Of a stretch of DNA of 64,000 nt, positions 28,301 to 35,030 are shown piece by piece. Every line of letters starts with the position of its first letter. The first letter of the stretch is position 1. This DNA is from Mucilaginibacter sp. UBA5151 (GTDB lineage: Bacteria; Bacteroidota; Bacteroidia; Sphingobacteriales; Sphingobacteriaceae): the NCBI GenBank assembly GCA_002413785.1, contig DHXR01000046.1, positions 134,211-198,210 on the forward strand, given 5' to 3'. The notes under the pieces were generated by a model. That model saw nothing but the letters and a program-made list of their open reading frames with translations. It did not search any database and was not told the origin of the DNA. The translations under genes were made by a program, and so were the position numbers.

Positions 28301-28730
28301 TGGTAAAATCGGTATCAGGTTTTGCAAGCCTGGTCCGCTGCCCAAACTGGTAACGGTTTTGCTGGTAATAGTTCCAGTACATTTGCCCCAGCAGCGATTG
28401 TAAAACCGGTTTAACCGGGTAGGCTGCCTGCCTTATATCCAATTTCAGCCGGCTGATGATAGCCGCCAGCGCGTCTTCCTCCAAATAAGACTGGAAAGTC
28501 ATCCTGTAAATCACCGCCCTCACCTGTTGCGGCGCATTGTTATTTTGCCGGGCAAGCTCATCCAGTTTATCAACCTCCTTTAATGCCGATTTCGGCAGGC
28601 CGATGTTTGCCAGTGAGTCGATACGGAAACTAATGGCATCATATTTTACCTGGGCACTTGCGGTGTAAAAACAAAGCAGTATGCTAAAAATGAGCAGGTA
28701 TTTGGGAATTCTGAATGAGGTTAATGGCAT
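22305..28730 (-). CDS. alpha-2-macroglobulin family protein with inserted carboxypeptidase-regulatory and SusC-like plug segments
   Basis: A 2141-residue exported protein. Residues 1-26 are a signal peptide (YLLIFSILLCFYTASAQ). Macroglobulin beta-domains fill most of the N-terminal 1200 residues (for example TVLFTDRQIYRPGQTIYFKA, the bait-side MG signature). At 1217-1300 there is a CarboxypepD_reg-like domain (IIGRVVSADDKLEIPGVTV...FSFIGYKPLEV), followed at 1310-1365 by a SusC/TonB plug-like stretch (VTAYGVQMKKDLTGSVSSV, LLQGRAAGVSIVNG). The alpha-2-macroglobulin domain then resumes with the thioester motif CSEQ near residue 1601 and an alpha/alpha toroid. These proteins trap proteases. No pbpC gene adjoins it. 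Confidence 0.9.
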   Translation of the reverse strand: MPLTSFRIPKYLLIFSILLCFYTASAQVKYDAISFRIDSLANIGLPKSALKEVDKLDELARQNNNAPQQVRAVIYRMTFQSYLEEDALAAIISRLKLDIRQAAYPVKPVLQSLLGQMYWNYYQQNRYQFGQRTRLAKPDTDFTKWDLQTIVNETGRLYDQSLNDAAKEQNTPVGVLNGVLEGDSTTRYLRPTLYDLLVQRAFDFFLNDEAGLPKPRLPFSLNDPRFFSDSRTFANLAIKTTDTLSTEYKGIRYLQQASLFHLKTPSEEALADIDLQRLKFLYGKSTAEHKDSLHLTALKQIAASFSAKPISAEALVLQGQYYQGLDSLTTAHALFKQSFVAFPESLGGKNAATLMRQIEEKELSATVEDVNVPGKPLLGLVSYKNLAAVKIAVYRLYEFQLNNYLNGFGTDYSNLDQSKYRLEFLKKLNPVQVKTISWPNLADFKKHSLEFKIDGLSPGNYALLVTDTTGNSENLTGLSNFRVSRLAYRARINPDDAIEVRVMDRETGKPLKSVKINLNSRNNNYNNSTNKSEWVNIDVNGISDRNGLFRSDKFSSGYGMSVSLITNGDTLTDKSKYINGASDDSSDDNSPDDKTVLFTDRQIYRPGQTIYFKALQMQTLRGKSKIMPGKNVEIQFWDIKNKEVSSLKLKTNDFGTVSGIFIIPQSMLGGNVTLKTQDGEIEVKVEEYKRPTFQVKFLPVKESYKLNDSVIVKGTVTAFSGYGLSQAKVAYNIVRSQNREFYNTKFRRGVNHPRHNNDVETEIKSDTITTDDQGQFQIKFKAVTADSIDENDINYNYAINADVTDASGETHSGQTTATIGNNNVKIDNYLPEHLFAKDSLRASVKITNLNGEPQKGEIKVEVFALKNPDRVFKNRLWQSCDQFIINKTDFKNDFPGYAYAKEDVAELWQMLNKVINIDLKVETVKPGIINLSALSTQPSGMYKINIRARNEKGDTTSLTKYINLIGEQPKVIGFNDWVIPVLNYVKAGDTASFLVGIDQKINVLVERYNGSKRISSKWISIDKGQQNIKIPIDSIEKDVAVQFMMVFENRIYASYQKIYISNQDKALKIKFLTFRNKLQPGEKEQWKLQVSNQNNEKQLAEMVASLYDASLDDITTPQNWLDALNLNDKGQPNYFAWNIWNFIRPVNTSQVIYLPENYNLLNRVYERLNMFSYNYFGGYNNAYQNYLKKVNKNLNNAENNKRLQDEYLKNAAQIKNGYDIIGRVVSADDKLEIPGVTVKIKGTNIGTMTNSAGYFKIRVPVNATLVFSFIGYKPLEVITAKAGNIAVTLNPSSSALNEVEVTAYGVQMKKDLTGSVSSVAIRGLASPNAAMDSEQLLQGRAAGVSIVNGASGDVLIRELNLNTPSRPIPLRSNFNETAFFYPQLHTNEKGEILIDFTIPEALTRWKFRGFAHMQDLHIGYIENTVITQKQLSISANTPRFLREGDTITISARLANLTADKLKGKVQMQLFNALNMQPVALFADKKDAEQSFEIGGGTTKAVSFRLVIPSGMDALTYRLTADAGEFTDGEENTLPVLPNRMLVTESMPMMVRSGQTRDFTFDKLVNQSSATLKNKTLTLEYTQNPAWYAVQALPYMMEFPYECSEQVFSRYYANSLATSIVTKLPAIKQVFDQWKMSSGAELLSNLEKNQELKSTLLEETPWLRDAVSESEQKKRIALLFDLNKMSDELKLNLDKLQKRQLPDGGFTWFGGDRSDRYITQHIAEGMGELYHLGIANSQLQPIADNAIRYLDDQLAADEKLRKKNKDNTWFYGDLEIHAWFTRSYFLNKPLNNTLKTALSAYLKWAADEWKFRNVYEQGVIALTMQRYNKPEVCAQIERSLLETAQQSDDLGMYWAKNRQGYFWYESPVETQSLLIELFTEAGDNAKAVDEMKIWLLRNKQTGDWKTTKATAAACYALLLKGGNLLADTGRSVIKLDGKQLEELKPDVKANAGTGYIKTSWAGEQIKPAMGKVEIKNNGTTISWGALHWQYLENLDKITSSQTNIHLERKYFIQKQTDAGPVLTAVDATHLPKTGDLLKVVVYLKADRDFEYVQLKDMRPAGTEPVEAISAYKYQDGLYYYQVTKDVATNFFISYLSKGNYVFEYQLRVAQPGNFSTGITSIQCMYAPEFNAHSQGDRMVIKP

Positions 28731-28894
28731 AATTGGTCAGGCTAAATTGGATGTATAATATTACTGAATAGAACGCATTTTTTAAAATTTTATTAGTGCT
28801 GATCAAGGGATGCAGGCGGCGGCGGTTTTCCATAAATTAATTTGAAATAATTTGGTTTTGACAACCCGGCCATTCCCGCGCCATTTTAAAAACC

Positions 28895-29052
28895 GTAGGG
28901 GCGACCCTTGTGGTCGCCCTAATTCCAGGCGAAATAATGATGCAGGTTAACATCGGGCACCAAGTGGCAAAAAACGGATTTGGGCTGCAAAATATAGGGC
29001 GACAAAAACAATGGGCGATCAAATATAGGGCGACCACAAGGGTCGCCCTTAC
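28895..29052. repeat. GGGCGACC long inverted repeat
   Basis: The arm at 28895-28921 and its complement at 29026-29052 match over 27 bases with one or two differences, and each arm contains its own palindrome (GGGCGACC...GGTCGCCC). The interior has partial copies (TAGGGCGAC at 28995, GGGCGATC at 29013). It lies in the spacer 28731-29131, where I see no ORF. The GGGCGACCACAAGGGTCGCC word is a frequent bacterial spacer repeat. Confidence 0.8.
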
Positions 29053-29131
29053 AAGGCAAGGCCGGTGATGAAAAACAGCAGCCATAGCCGGATCCTTCTT
29101 TTTAAAGCCGCTTCATTCATCCTGTTTTGGT

Positions 29132-30019
29132 TTATGTTAGTTTGATGTTTTTCAAATAATCAAGGTTAATTTTAGCGCTTTGCAAGGGCGTTTCTTTGAA
29201 AAAGCGCGACTGCTCTACAAAAAAATATTGCATGCCATTATCCAGCGCGGTGGAAAGCAAATGTGGATAATTTATAACGCCCTGCCCTAAATCGCAGGCC
29301 GATTCATCTTCGCTGTCTGCCGGTAAACGCACCTGTAACACATCACGTATATGGCAAAGGCGGAAACGGGGATGATACTTTTTTATATAAGCCTCGGGGT
29401 ACTTGCCTTCGGTAACGGTATAATAAAAATCCATCTGGAAGTCGACAAACTCCTTATCGGTATAAGCAAGCAAAACGTCGATTGGCAATTGTCCCTCAAC
29501 CGGTTTATAGGGATAATCGTGCGGGTGATAGGCAAAATTCAAGCCATTTTTCTGGCAAATAGCGCCGTAGCCGTTAAATTCCTCGGCTATCCTTTTAAAA
29601 TCATCAATTGTTTTTTGCGGGCCTTTCCAGGGATAGATTAAATATTTCATACCAATCTCAGCAGCCTCGGCAGCAGTTTTTTCAAATCCTTCCGCGTTGC
29701 CTGAATAGTGGCTGGAGATCAGTGTTAATCCATTGCCTTGCACCAGCTTATTGAATTCTTTGTTGGTCATTCCCCAGAAGATCCCTTTATCACCACCGTA
29801 ACTTTCAATTTGGGTATAGCCCATTTTGCCAATTTGGGCTAATGTACCGGCAGGGTCCTTTTCCATTGCCTCTTTTACCATGTACAGCTGGATGCCGATG
29901 GCGGGTAATTGCTTTTGGTTTGAGGCTGCAAAAAGATTGCTTTTGATTAATGGTAATGATAAGGCCAGCAGGCTGGTATTTTTGATGAAAGATCTGCGGT
30001 TTAGCATTTTAGTATTCAT
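29132..30019 (-). CDS. Tat-exported sugar phosphate isomerase/epimerase-like TIM-barrel protein
   Basis: A 295-residue AP-endonuclease-2/xylose-isomerase-like TIM barrel. The N-terminus has a twin-arginine signal (NRRSFIKNTSLLALSLPL), so it is folded before export. The barrel shows IGIQLYMVKEAM, GYTQIESYGG, a YHPHDYPYKP metal-site strand and DFQMDFYYTVTEGKYP. The frame extends upstream to 30109, but those codons come from a CTCTGTG repeat, so the start is set at 30019. It follows the GMC oxidoreductase gene on the same strand after 122 bases. Together they suggest periplasmic oxidation and rearrangement of sugars; the substrate is unknown. Confidence 0.85.
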   Translation of the reverse strand: MNTKMLNRRSFIKNTSLLALSLPLIKSNLFAASNQKQLPAIGIQLYMVKEAMEKDPAGTLAQIGKMGYTQIESYGGDKGIFWGMTNKEFNKLVQGNGLTLISSHYSGNAEGFEKTAAEAAEIGMKYLIYPWKGPQKTIDDFKRIAEEFNGYGAICQKNGLNFAYHPHDYPYKPVEGQLPIDVLLAYTDKEFVDFQMDFYYTVTEGKYPEAYIKKYHPRFRLCHIRDVLQVRLPADSEDESACDLGQGVINYPHLLSTALDNGMQYFFVEQSRFFKETPLQSAKINLDYLKNIKLT

Positions 30020-30040
30020 GTAAATTGAAAAATTCCTTTT

Positions 30041-30123
30041 CTCTGTGTACTTTGTGCATCCTCTGTGATCTCCGCGTTTATTTAATCGCAATTGCCCTGA
30101 GGAGACCACAAAGTACGCTGAGT
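30041..30123. repeat. CTCTGTGTACTTTGTG intergenic repeat
   Basis: TCTGTGTACTTTGTGCATCC on the left is partly complementary to GAGACCACAAAGTACGCTGA on the right. It gives a false N-terminal extension to the TIM-barrel gene and separates it from the GMC gene. Confidence 0.6.
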
Positions 30124-30141
30124 TTTGTTAATTTCAAAAAA

Positions 30142-31830
30142 TTAAATATTCCCCTTTTTCATCTCCTCCACCGCATGATGCGCGGCCCTCGCCGCAAAGG
30201 CCATATATAAAATCGACGGACTTTGGTTACCGGTACTCGTCATGCAGGCACCATCGGTTACAAAAACATTATTACAAAGATGCATCTGGTTCCATTTGTT
30301 GAGCAATGATGTTTTAGGATCATTCCCCATACGGCAGCCACCCATTTCGTGGATATCCAAACCAGGGGCCTGGTGGGTATCTTTTTTGGTGATGTTTTTT
30401 ACCCCGGCCTTTTCCAGCATTTCGGCACTTTGGGTTAAAAAATCGGCGACCATTTTATCATCATTCTCATCGTACCCGATAGAAGTGATCAGTTGCGGGA
30501 TGCCCCAGGGGTCAACCTGGTCGGCGCTCAAATGTACATGGTTTATTTCTTTTGGGATAGTTTCGCCCTGTATAAACATACCCGCATACCATGGCCCGGG
30601 CTCGGTTATCGCATCCTTATAATTGCCTCCAACACCATCGGGCCCTTCTTTATAAGCCGGTCCGCGACCCGAAAAAACAAAGGTTAAAAAACCGCCCAAA
30701 TAATCGGTATCCTGCTTGTGCAGGTTGCGGTAATTGGCAATGATGGGGTTAGTTGGGTTACGCCCGTAATAGTATTTATCTTCAAAGCCATCAATGGTGC
30801 CGCGCACGCTTGCTCTGTAATTCTGGAAGGCCATAAACTTACCCAGCAGGCCGTTATCATTGCCCAAACCATTCGGGAATCGGTGCGATTTTGAGTTAAG
30901 CAAAATCAAATTACTATTTAAACAAGCCGCGTTTAAAAATATTACCCGTGCATAATAAGTAACTTCCTGTTTGGTTAAAGCATCAATTATCTTTACTCCT
31001 GTCACTTTTCCTTTTTGCTCATCATAAATAATAGAATGCACTACGGAATGCGGCCTTACGGTAAGGTTACCCGTCTTTTTTGCCCAGGGCAAAGTTGATG
31101 AAACCGAACTGAAATAGCCGCCAAACGGGCAACCGCGATAACAAAGATCGCGTGCCTGGCATTGACCCCGCCCCTGTTGCAAATGTATGGGTTCGGGTTT
31201 GGTAAGATGCGCCCAGCGGGTACGGACCATAAACCTGTCTTTATAGTGCGCGCTTATTTTTCGCTGTATTTCTTCTTCAACACAACTCATTTCAAAGGGT
31301 GGCAGATACTCGCCGTCTGGTAAGGCTTCCAGTCCATCCTTCCCACCGCAAATACCGGCAAACTTTTCTACATGCGAATACCATGGGGCAATATCTTCGT
31401 AACGGATGGGCCAGTCGATGGCATAACCATAACGCTGCGGCGCCGAAAACTCGAAATTGCTCCAGCGCTGGCAGGCCCGCCCCCAGGTAATCGATTTCCC
31501 GCCTACCTGGTATCCTCGGATCCAGTCGAATGGCTTTTCCTGAATGTAAGGATGTTCTTTGTCCTTCACAAAAAAATGATGGGTAGCTTCGTCAAATGCG
31601 TAGCATTTGCTCACCACCGGGTTTTCTTCATGTATTTTCAAGGGCTCTTCCAAGCGGTGCTGAAAATCCCATGGGTTTTTGAATGCTGTCGGATACGATT
31701 TGATATGCTCAATATCCCGTCCGCGTTCAAGCACCAGGGTTTTTACCCCCAGGTCGCATAATTCCTTGGCGGCCCATCCACCGCTGATGCCCGAGCCGAT
31801 GACGATAGCATCGTATGTGTTTGTTTCCAT
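30142..31830 (-). CDS. GMC family oxidoreductase
   Basis: A 562-residue FAD enzyme of the glucose-methanol-choline family, subgroup of gluconate/fructose dehydrogenase large subunits. It has the N-terminal dinucleotide fold (YDAIVIGSGISGGWAAKEL), a GGKSITWGRACQRW FAD loop and the C-terminal HEMGGCRMG...VTDGACMTSTGNQSPSILYMAFAARAA. It oxidises a hydroxyl of a sugar-like substrate. It has no signal peptide of its own; relatives are exported with a Tat-signal small subunit (gluconate dehydrogenase subunit 3 type), and no such gene is present just upstream. Its partner is probably the TIM-barrel protein downstream. Confidence 0.9.
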   Translation of the reverse strand: METNTYDAIVIGSGISGGWAAKELCDLGVKTLVLERGRDIEHIKSYPTAFKNPWDFQHRLEEPLKIHEENPVVSKCYAFDEATHHFFVKDKEHPYIQEKPFDWIRGYQVGGKSITWGRACQRWSNFEFSAPQRYGYAIDWPIRYEDIAPWYSHVEKFAGICGGKDGLEALPDGEYLPPFEMSCVEEEIQRKISAHYKDRFMVRTRWAHLTKPEPIHLQQGRGQCQARDLCYRGCPFGGYFSSVSSTLPWAKKTGNLTVRPHSVVHSIIYDEQKGKVTGVKIIDALTKQEVTYYARVIFLNAACLNSNLILLNSKSHRFPNGLGNDNGLLGKFMAFQNYRASVRGTIDGFEDKYYYGRNPTNPIIANYRNLHKQDTDYLGGFLTFVFSGRGPAYKEGPDGVGGNYKDAITEPGPWYAGMFIQGETIPKEINHVHLSADQVDPWGIPQLITSIGYDENDDKMVADFLTQSAEMLEKAGVKNITKKDTHQAPGLDIHEMGGCRMGNDPKTSLLNKWNQMHLCNNVFVTDGACMTSTGNQSPSILYMAFAARAAHHAVEEMKKGNI

Positions 31831-31882
31831 AAGTACCTCCTTTTTGCCTCACCTAAACCTATAATTCAAAGCAAAATAATTT

Positions 31883-32014
31883 TCAAAGCCCTCTCTTTTC
31901 GAGAGGATTAGGTATCTGATCCGCGATACTCGTGGCAGAATGGTTACAGGAATTGCACATGCATAAAATACATCCAATACCTATCATCAACAACAAATAC
32001 AAATGCCGCTGCAT
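31883..32014 (-). CDS. tiny exported or lipoprotein-like ORF ending in a repeat
   Basis: A 43-residue frame just upstream of the GMC gene: a basic N-terminus (MQRH), a hydrophobic core LYLLLMIGIGCILCM and a Cys-rich CNSCNHS, as in a lipoprotein or small secreted peptide. The last 12 codons (DQIPNPLEKRGL) and the stop lie in a CCTCTC...GAGAGG repeat of the type found after frr. No named family. The signal-like N-terminus makes chance less likely, but the ORF is short. The rest of 31831-32249 holds nothing else clear. Confidence 0.35.
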   Translation of the reverse strand: MQRHLYLLLMIGIGCILCMCNSCNHSATSIADQIPNPLEKRGL

Positions 32015-32249
32015 AAATTAATTTAGCAATGAGGGTTTACGAGTTTATAACGAGGTTAAAATTAAACAAATAAATGTGAATTTTGTATCAGTGCCGGGGA
32101 TACAGCTACTAATTTTTTACATATTAAGAAATAAGATGGGCGGAATACGGGCTTTACAGGATAAAAAACAAGCTTATTTTTTTTTTGCCCCTGCAAGCGC
32201 AGTTCAAACAAAAAGTTTAAATTTGATTCAAATCTTATCAAATAAATTT

Positions 32250-33095
32250 ATGAGAAATGATGATAGTCCCGACCAGCCGTTAAGCGAAGACCCCGAAGAA
32301 AACCTTCGGATGGAAAATGAACTGCTGCGTTTAAAATTACAGGCTGAACTGGGCGCTAAACCCTATACCAGTTCACAAATAGATCCTGAGATTGAAAACG
32401 AGTTTCTAAAAAATATTTTGGCTTTTGAGCAAAATTGGGCCAATGCAAAACCTGCCAAAATATATGACCTGCTGGGCAGGCCCGAATTCAAAAAGGCTGA
32501 TAATTTGGCTGACCATGAGATAGAAGAGGAATTAGAAAAAATAACCGAACTACTGTCCGAAAAATACATGGAAGTATATTTTGGCGATGGTTATGACAGC
32601 CGCCTCCAATATCGTTTTATTACCGAAGAATTATTTGATCACGAAACCACCTTTGCGCCAATGAAGGGTATGACTACCCATTTTGATTATGAGGAATTTC
32701 ACCCTAACCACAAAAAGGATATTGAAAACCGCGCTTTGGAATTTATAGCAGAATGGTTTAAACGGAGTTTTGACGAAAAAAGCTGGGAGCTGGCCGACCA
32801 ATTCATATTGCCCGACAGAAAAATTTTAAGCAAAGCTGAAGTTGTTGCACAATTGAAACGCATTTTTGATGCTTATACCGTGTTTAGGGATGAGAAACAT
32901 AAAATTATGGATATTGGCTTTCAATTGGATGAATACACCGGGGTTGGCCATGCGGAGGGCGTCGTAAAATATGAAGCGGTTTTAGAGAGCGGCGAAACTA
33001 TCCGGTTTGGGGGCCCTTTCAAGCTGTACATGACCCTTGAAGGGGGCTGGTGGAGTATATTCCACATCATATTCCCGGGGTTTGAATACCCTTAA
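32250..33095 (+). CDS. hypothetical acidic soluble protein with NTF2-like C-terminal half (uncertain)
   Basis: A 281-residue cytoplasmic protein. Residues 1-40 are charged and coiled-coil-like (EENLRMENELLRLKLQ), followed by a helical region (residues 60-120) and a C-terminal half of alternating strands (residues 170-281, ending YMTLEGGWWSIFHIIFPGFEYP) that could be an NTF2-like fold. The open frame reaches back to 32076, but those 58 codons read like spacer; the ATG at 32250, followed by the acidic start, is preferred. I do not recognise a named family; it looks restricted to Sphingobacteriaceae. Confidence 0.7.
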   Translation: MRNDDSPDQPLSEDPEENLRMENELLRLKLQAELGAKPYTSSQIDPEIENEFLKNILAFEQNWANAKPAKIYDLLGRPEFKKADNLADHEIEEELEKITELLSEKYMEVYFGDGYDSRLQYRFITEELFDHETTFAPMKGMTTHFDYEEFHPNHKKDIENRALEFIAEWFKRSFDEKSWELADQFILPDRKILSKAEVVAQLKRIFDAYTVFRDEKHKIMDIGFQLDEYTGVGHAEGVVKYEAVLESGETIRFGGPFKLYMTLEGGWWSIFHIIFPGFEYP

Positions 33096-33151
33096 TACGG
33101 GTGTACAATTTGTTATCGCCGTATAATTATTCCCGGCCCGAAATCTCAGGT

Positions 33152-33772
33152 TTAATTTATTACCGGTTGTTTCTGGGCCCTCAATATGTCACGTAATTTA
33201 AAAAATGAATTATACGGGCCAACCGTGATCGTAGCATTAACCAGCCATGAAGGTATGCTGCCACCCGGGTCAACGCTAAATGTATAATCAACCTTTAATT
33301 TGTTGTTGGGGGCTTGTATTACTTTCCAAACCGCTAAGGAATATGGAACACGTACATAGTCATTTTGTTTCGGCAGGTAATCGGGAAGACTTTTTGCCTG
33401 GATAACTAAAACTTCGGGCGTGGGTGAAATAGTAAGCTGGATGATCAGGTCGCGGTCTTTTATGGGCCAGGGTAAACGCGATTGGGCATAATAAATAATA
33501 GTTTGCTGGTTAATCATTTTTATGATCTCCGATTTTTTGTTCGCATATACCCAGCTGTTGTAATCGCCTATATTCTGCAATTCATTTATCAATTGCGTTT
33601 TAGTAGCCTCCAGTTCGCAAACTACACGCAATTCTTTTAAATTGCCTTTTGCAGGCTTCCTTGTAAATACCTCTATTCCATCTTCATTTTTTTTCAATTC
33701 CCATTTGCCCTGGGCCATAACAGATGAAAGCCCGAAGATCAGGAGGCTAAAAAGTAAAAGAGGTTTTTTCAT
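33152..33772 (-). CDS. START-domain protein, exported
   Basis: A 206-residue protein with signal peptide (KKPLLLFSLLIFGLSSVMAQ, residues 2-20) and a START/SRPBCC lipid-binding fold: WELKKNEDGIEVFTRK, NIGDYNSWVYANKKSEII, YYAQSRLPWPIKDRDLI, and GSIPSWLVNATITVGPYNSF. The WPIKDRD and PSWLVN signatures are those of bacterial START proteins. It probably binds a hydrophobic ligand in the periplasm. The in-frame TTG at 33778 would add two residues; the ATG at 33772 is better. It stands alone. Confidence 0.88.
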   Translation of the reverse strand: MKKPLLLFSLLIFGLSSVMAQGKWELKKNEDGIEVFTRKPAKGNLKELRVVCELEATKTQLINELQNIGDYNSWVYANKKSEIIKMINQQTIIYYAQSRLPWPIKDRDLIIQLTISPTPEVLVIQAKSLPDYLPKQNDYVRVPYSLAVWKVIQAPNNKLKVDYTFSVDPGGSIPSWLVNATITVGPYNSFFKLRDILRAQKQPVIN

Positions 33773-33910
33773 GAACAAATAATGGGGGAAATAATAGAAT
33801 AATCGTCGAAATCTAATTCATGAATTTGAAGGAATACTGTCCTGTATTAAACTTAAAAATTTATAAAAGCGTATTAAGCGTCCAAATTTTATTATTGCCC
33901 GCGTCAACAC

Positions 33911-33940
33911 AAAAAAACCAGCTTTTAAATTTAAAGCTGG
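33911..33940 (-). terminator. minus-strand terminator after the small membrane gene
   Basis: On the minus strand CCAGCTTT pairs with AAAGCTGG around an AAATTTA loop and is followed by TTTTTTTG. It lies about 130 bases past the stop of the 65-residue gene at 34071. No other gene is seen in 33773-34070. Confidence 0.7.
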
Positions 33941-34070
33941 CCGCTGCAATTTTAATCATATTTCTATTAAAATTCAGTGTTTATTTGACATTTCTATAAC
34001 AAAACTATGGTTGCACATTTCAAAGCCCTATAAAAGAAAATACTTCGCTCAAAAAATGCCTCCTCCGGTT

Positions 34071-34268
34071 TTAGAATTTTAATTTCTCTTCTGCTGATAT
34101 CTCTGCTATCCTTTCTTCGACCATTTCAATTTTCGACTCCTCGTCTGCAAATAATTTCCTGTCTTTATTTAATGCGACGGCTATTCCTGAAATACTCATA
34201 CCGACTATTGCTAGCACGAGGAAAAGGATCAAGCCGCACACTCTTAGTATCCTTTTGAGATGTTTCAT
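34071..34268 (-). CDS. small single-span membrane protein
   Basis: A 65-residue protein: basic N-terminus (MKHLKRILR), one hydrophobic helix (residues 9-33, VCGLILFLVLAIVGMSISGIA) and a charged tail with an EESKIEMVEERIAEISAEE helix. No named family. The layout resembles small inner-membrane proteins with a cytoplasmic or periplasmic helix. A clear terminator downstream supports expression. Confidence 0.6.
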   Translation of the reverse strand: MKHLKRILRVCGLILFLVLAIVGMSISGIAVALNKDRKLFADEESKIEMVEERIAEISAEEKLKF

Positions 34269-34363
34269 TTGTACGTTTTTGTAAAAAAAATAATGAGGCA
34301 GCCTGCATTGTGTAATGCAAACTTTAATTGGGGCACCGCGTTGCGGTACAGATTGAAGGATGG

Positions 34364-34762
34364 TTATCCTAAAGAGGTAACCGGCTCATCGGCTTTATTT
34401 GAGGGGATGGTCTTAGACCGATAAAAAGAGGATTGTTGTTGCAGGGTCAAATTCGGGCCTGCATTGTTTTTTAAACGGATGCCAATTTGTCGGCTATGCA
34501 GCTTAATTAAATTGAGAGCGGGCAAAACCAAAAAACAATTGGCAACCTGCTGCCTGTAAACTTGCCGTACTGCCCTGTAATAGGCAATACTTTTTACAGG
34601 ACGGCCTGATTTGCCGGCCAATAAGGTGGTTTGCCGGGTAAACTTATTTGCAGGGCCCTGTGTGCCTGATCCGGAAACAGCAAAAAAACTTAAAATCAAA
34701 ATAGCCGCCAAAAGCCATTTGGAAAGCGTTTCTTTATATTTATGATGCTGTATATAAATCAT
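34364..34762 (-). CDS. hypothetical protein with one N-terminal membrane segment
   Basis: A 132-residue frame with one hydrophobic segment (residues 16-32, LLAAILILSFFAVSGSG) that may be a signal or anchor, followed by a basic, low-complexity region (RQTTLLAGKSGRPVKSIAYYRAVRQVYRQQ). I recognise no domain. Composition is protein-like but not strongly so; it could be a real lineage-specific small exported protein. It lies on the same strand as the 65-residue gene, about 100 bases upstream of it. Confidence 0.5.
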   Translation of the reverse strand: MIYIQHHKYKETLSKWLLAAILILSFFAVSGSGTQGPANKFTRQTTLLAGKSGRPVKSIAYYRAVRQVYRQQVANCFLVLPALNLIKLHSRQIGIRLKNNAGPNLTLQQQSSFYRSKTIPSNKADEPVTSLG

Positions 34763-34837
34763 TTGAGGTGCAAATATCGAAAAATTAATGTCAAATTAGG
34801 AATAAGCGGCAGGGATTAACAGGGCAGACGCAATAAA

Positions 34838-34999
34838 ATGAGGCTTGGACAAAGCGCAGGGCGCTATTATATACCTGATAAAACCCCTTCCGGGCCTTAT
34901 GCAGATAAGTTTAGCGAAAAACAGCATAAATACGGACCGTTTAAGCCAATAGCTATGGCTGCATTAAACAATAAAAGTACTAAGCCCCGGTTTTGTTAA
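34838..34999 (+). CDS. candidate small ORF
   Basis: A 53-codon plus-strand frame (MRLGQSAGRYYIPDK...) in the 268-base spacer between the hypothetical gene and egtD. It is polar and rich in Lys, Pro and Tyr with no signal peptide or membrane segment. No promoter or family match is evident, so a chance ORF remains possible. Confidence 0.25.
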   Translation: MRLGQSAGRYYIPDKTPSGPYADKFSEKQHKYGPFKPIAMAALNNKSTKPRFC

Positions 35000-35030
35000 G
35001 CCGCATTTCCGGCGATTTCAATAAATGATT

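Noticed and set aside
30020..30109. N-terminal extension of the TIM-barrel protein
   Set aside because: These codons come from a CTCTGTG spacer repeat and precede the twin-arginine signal.
32076..32249. 58-residue N-terminal extension of the acidic hypothetical gene
   Set aside because: Low-complexity sequence without a signal peptide; the downstream ATG opens a consistent acidic N-terminus.
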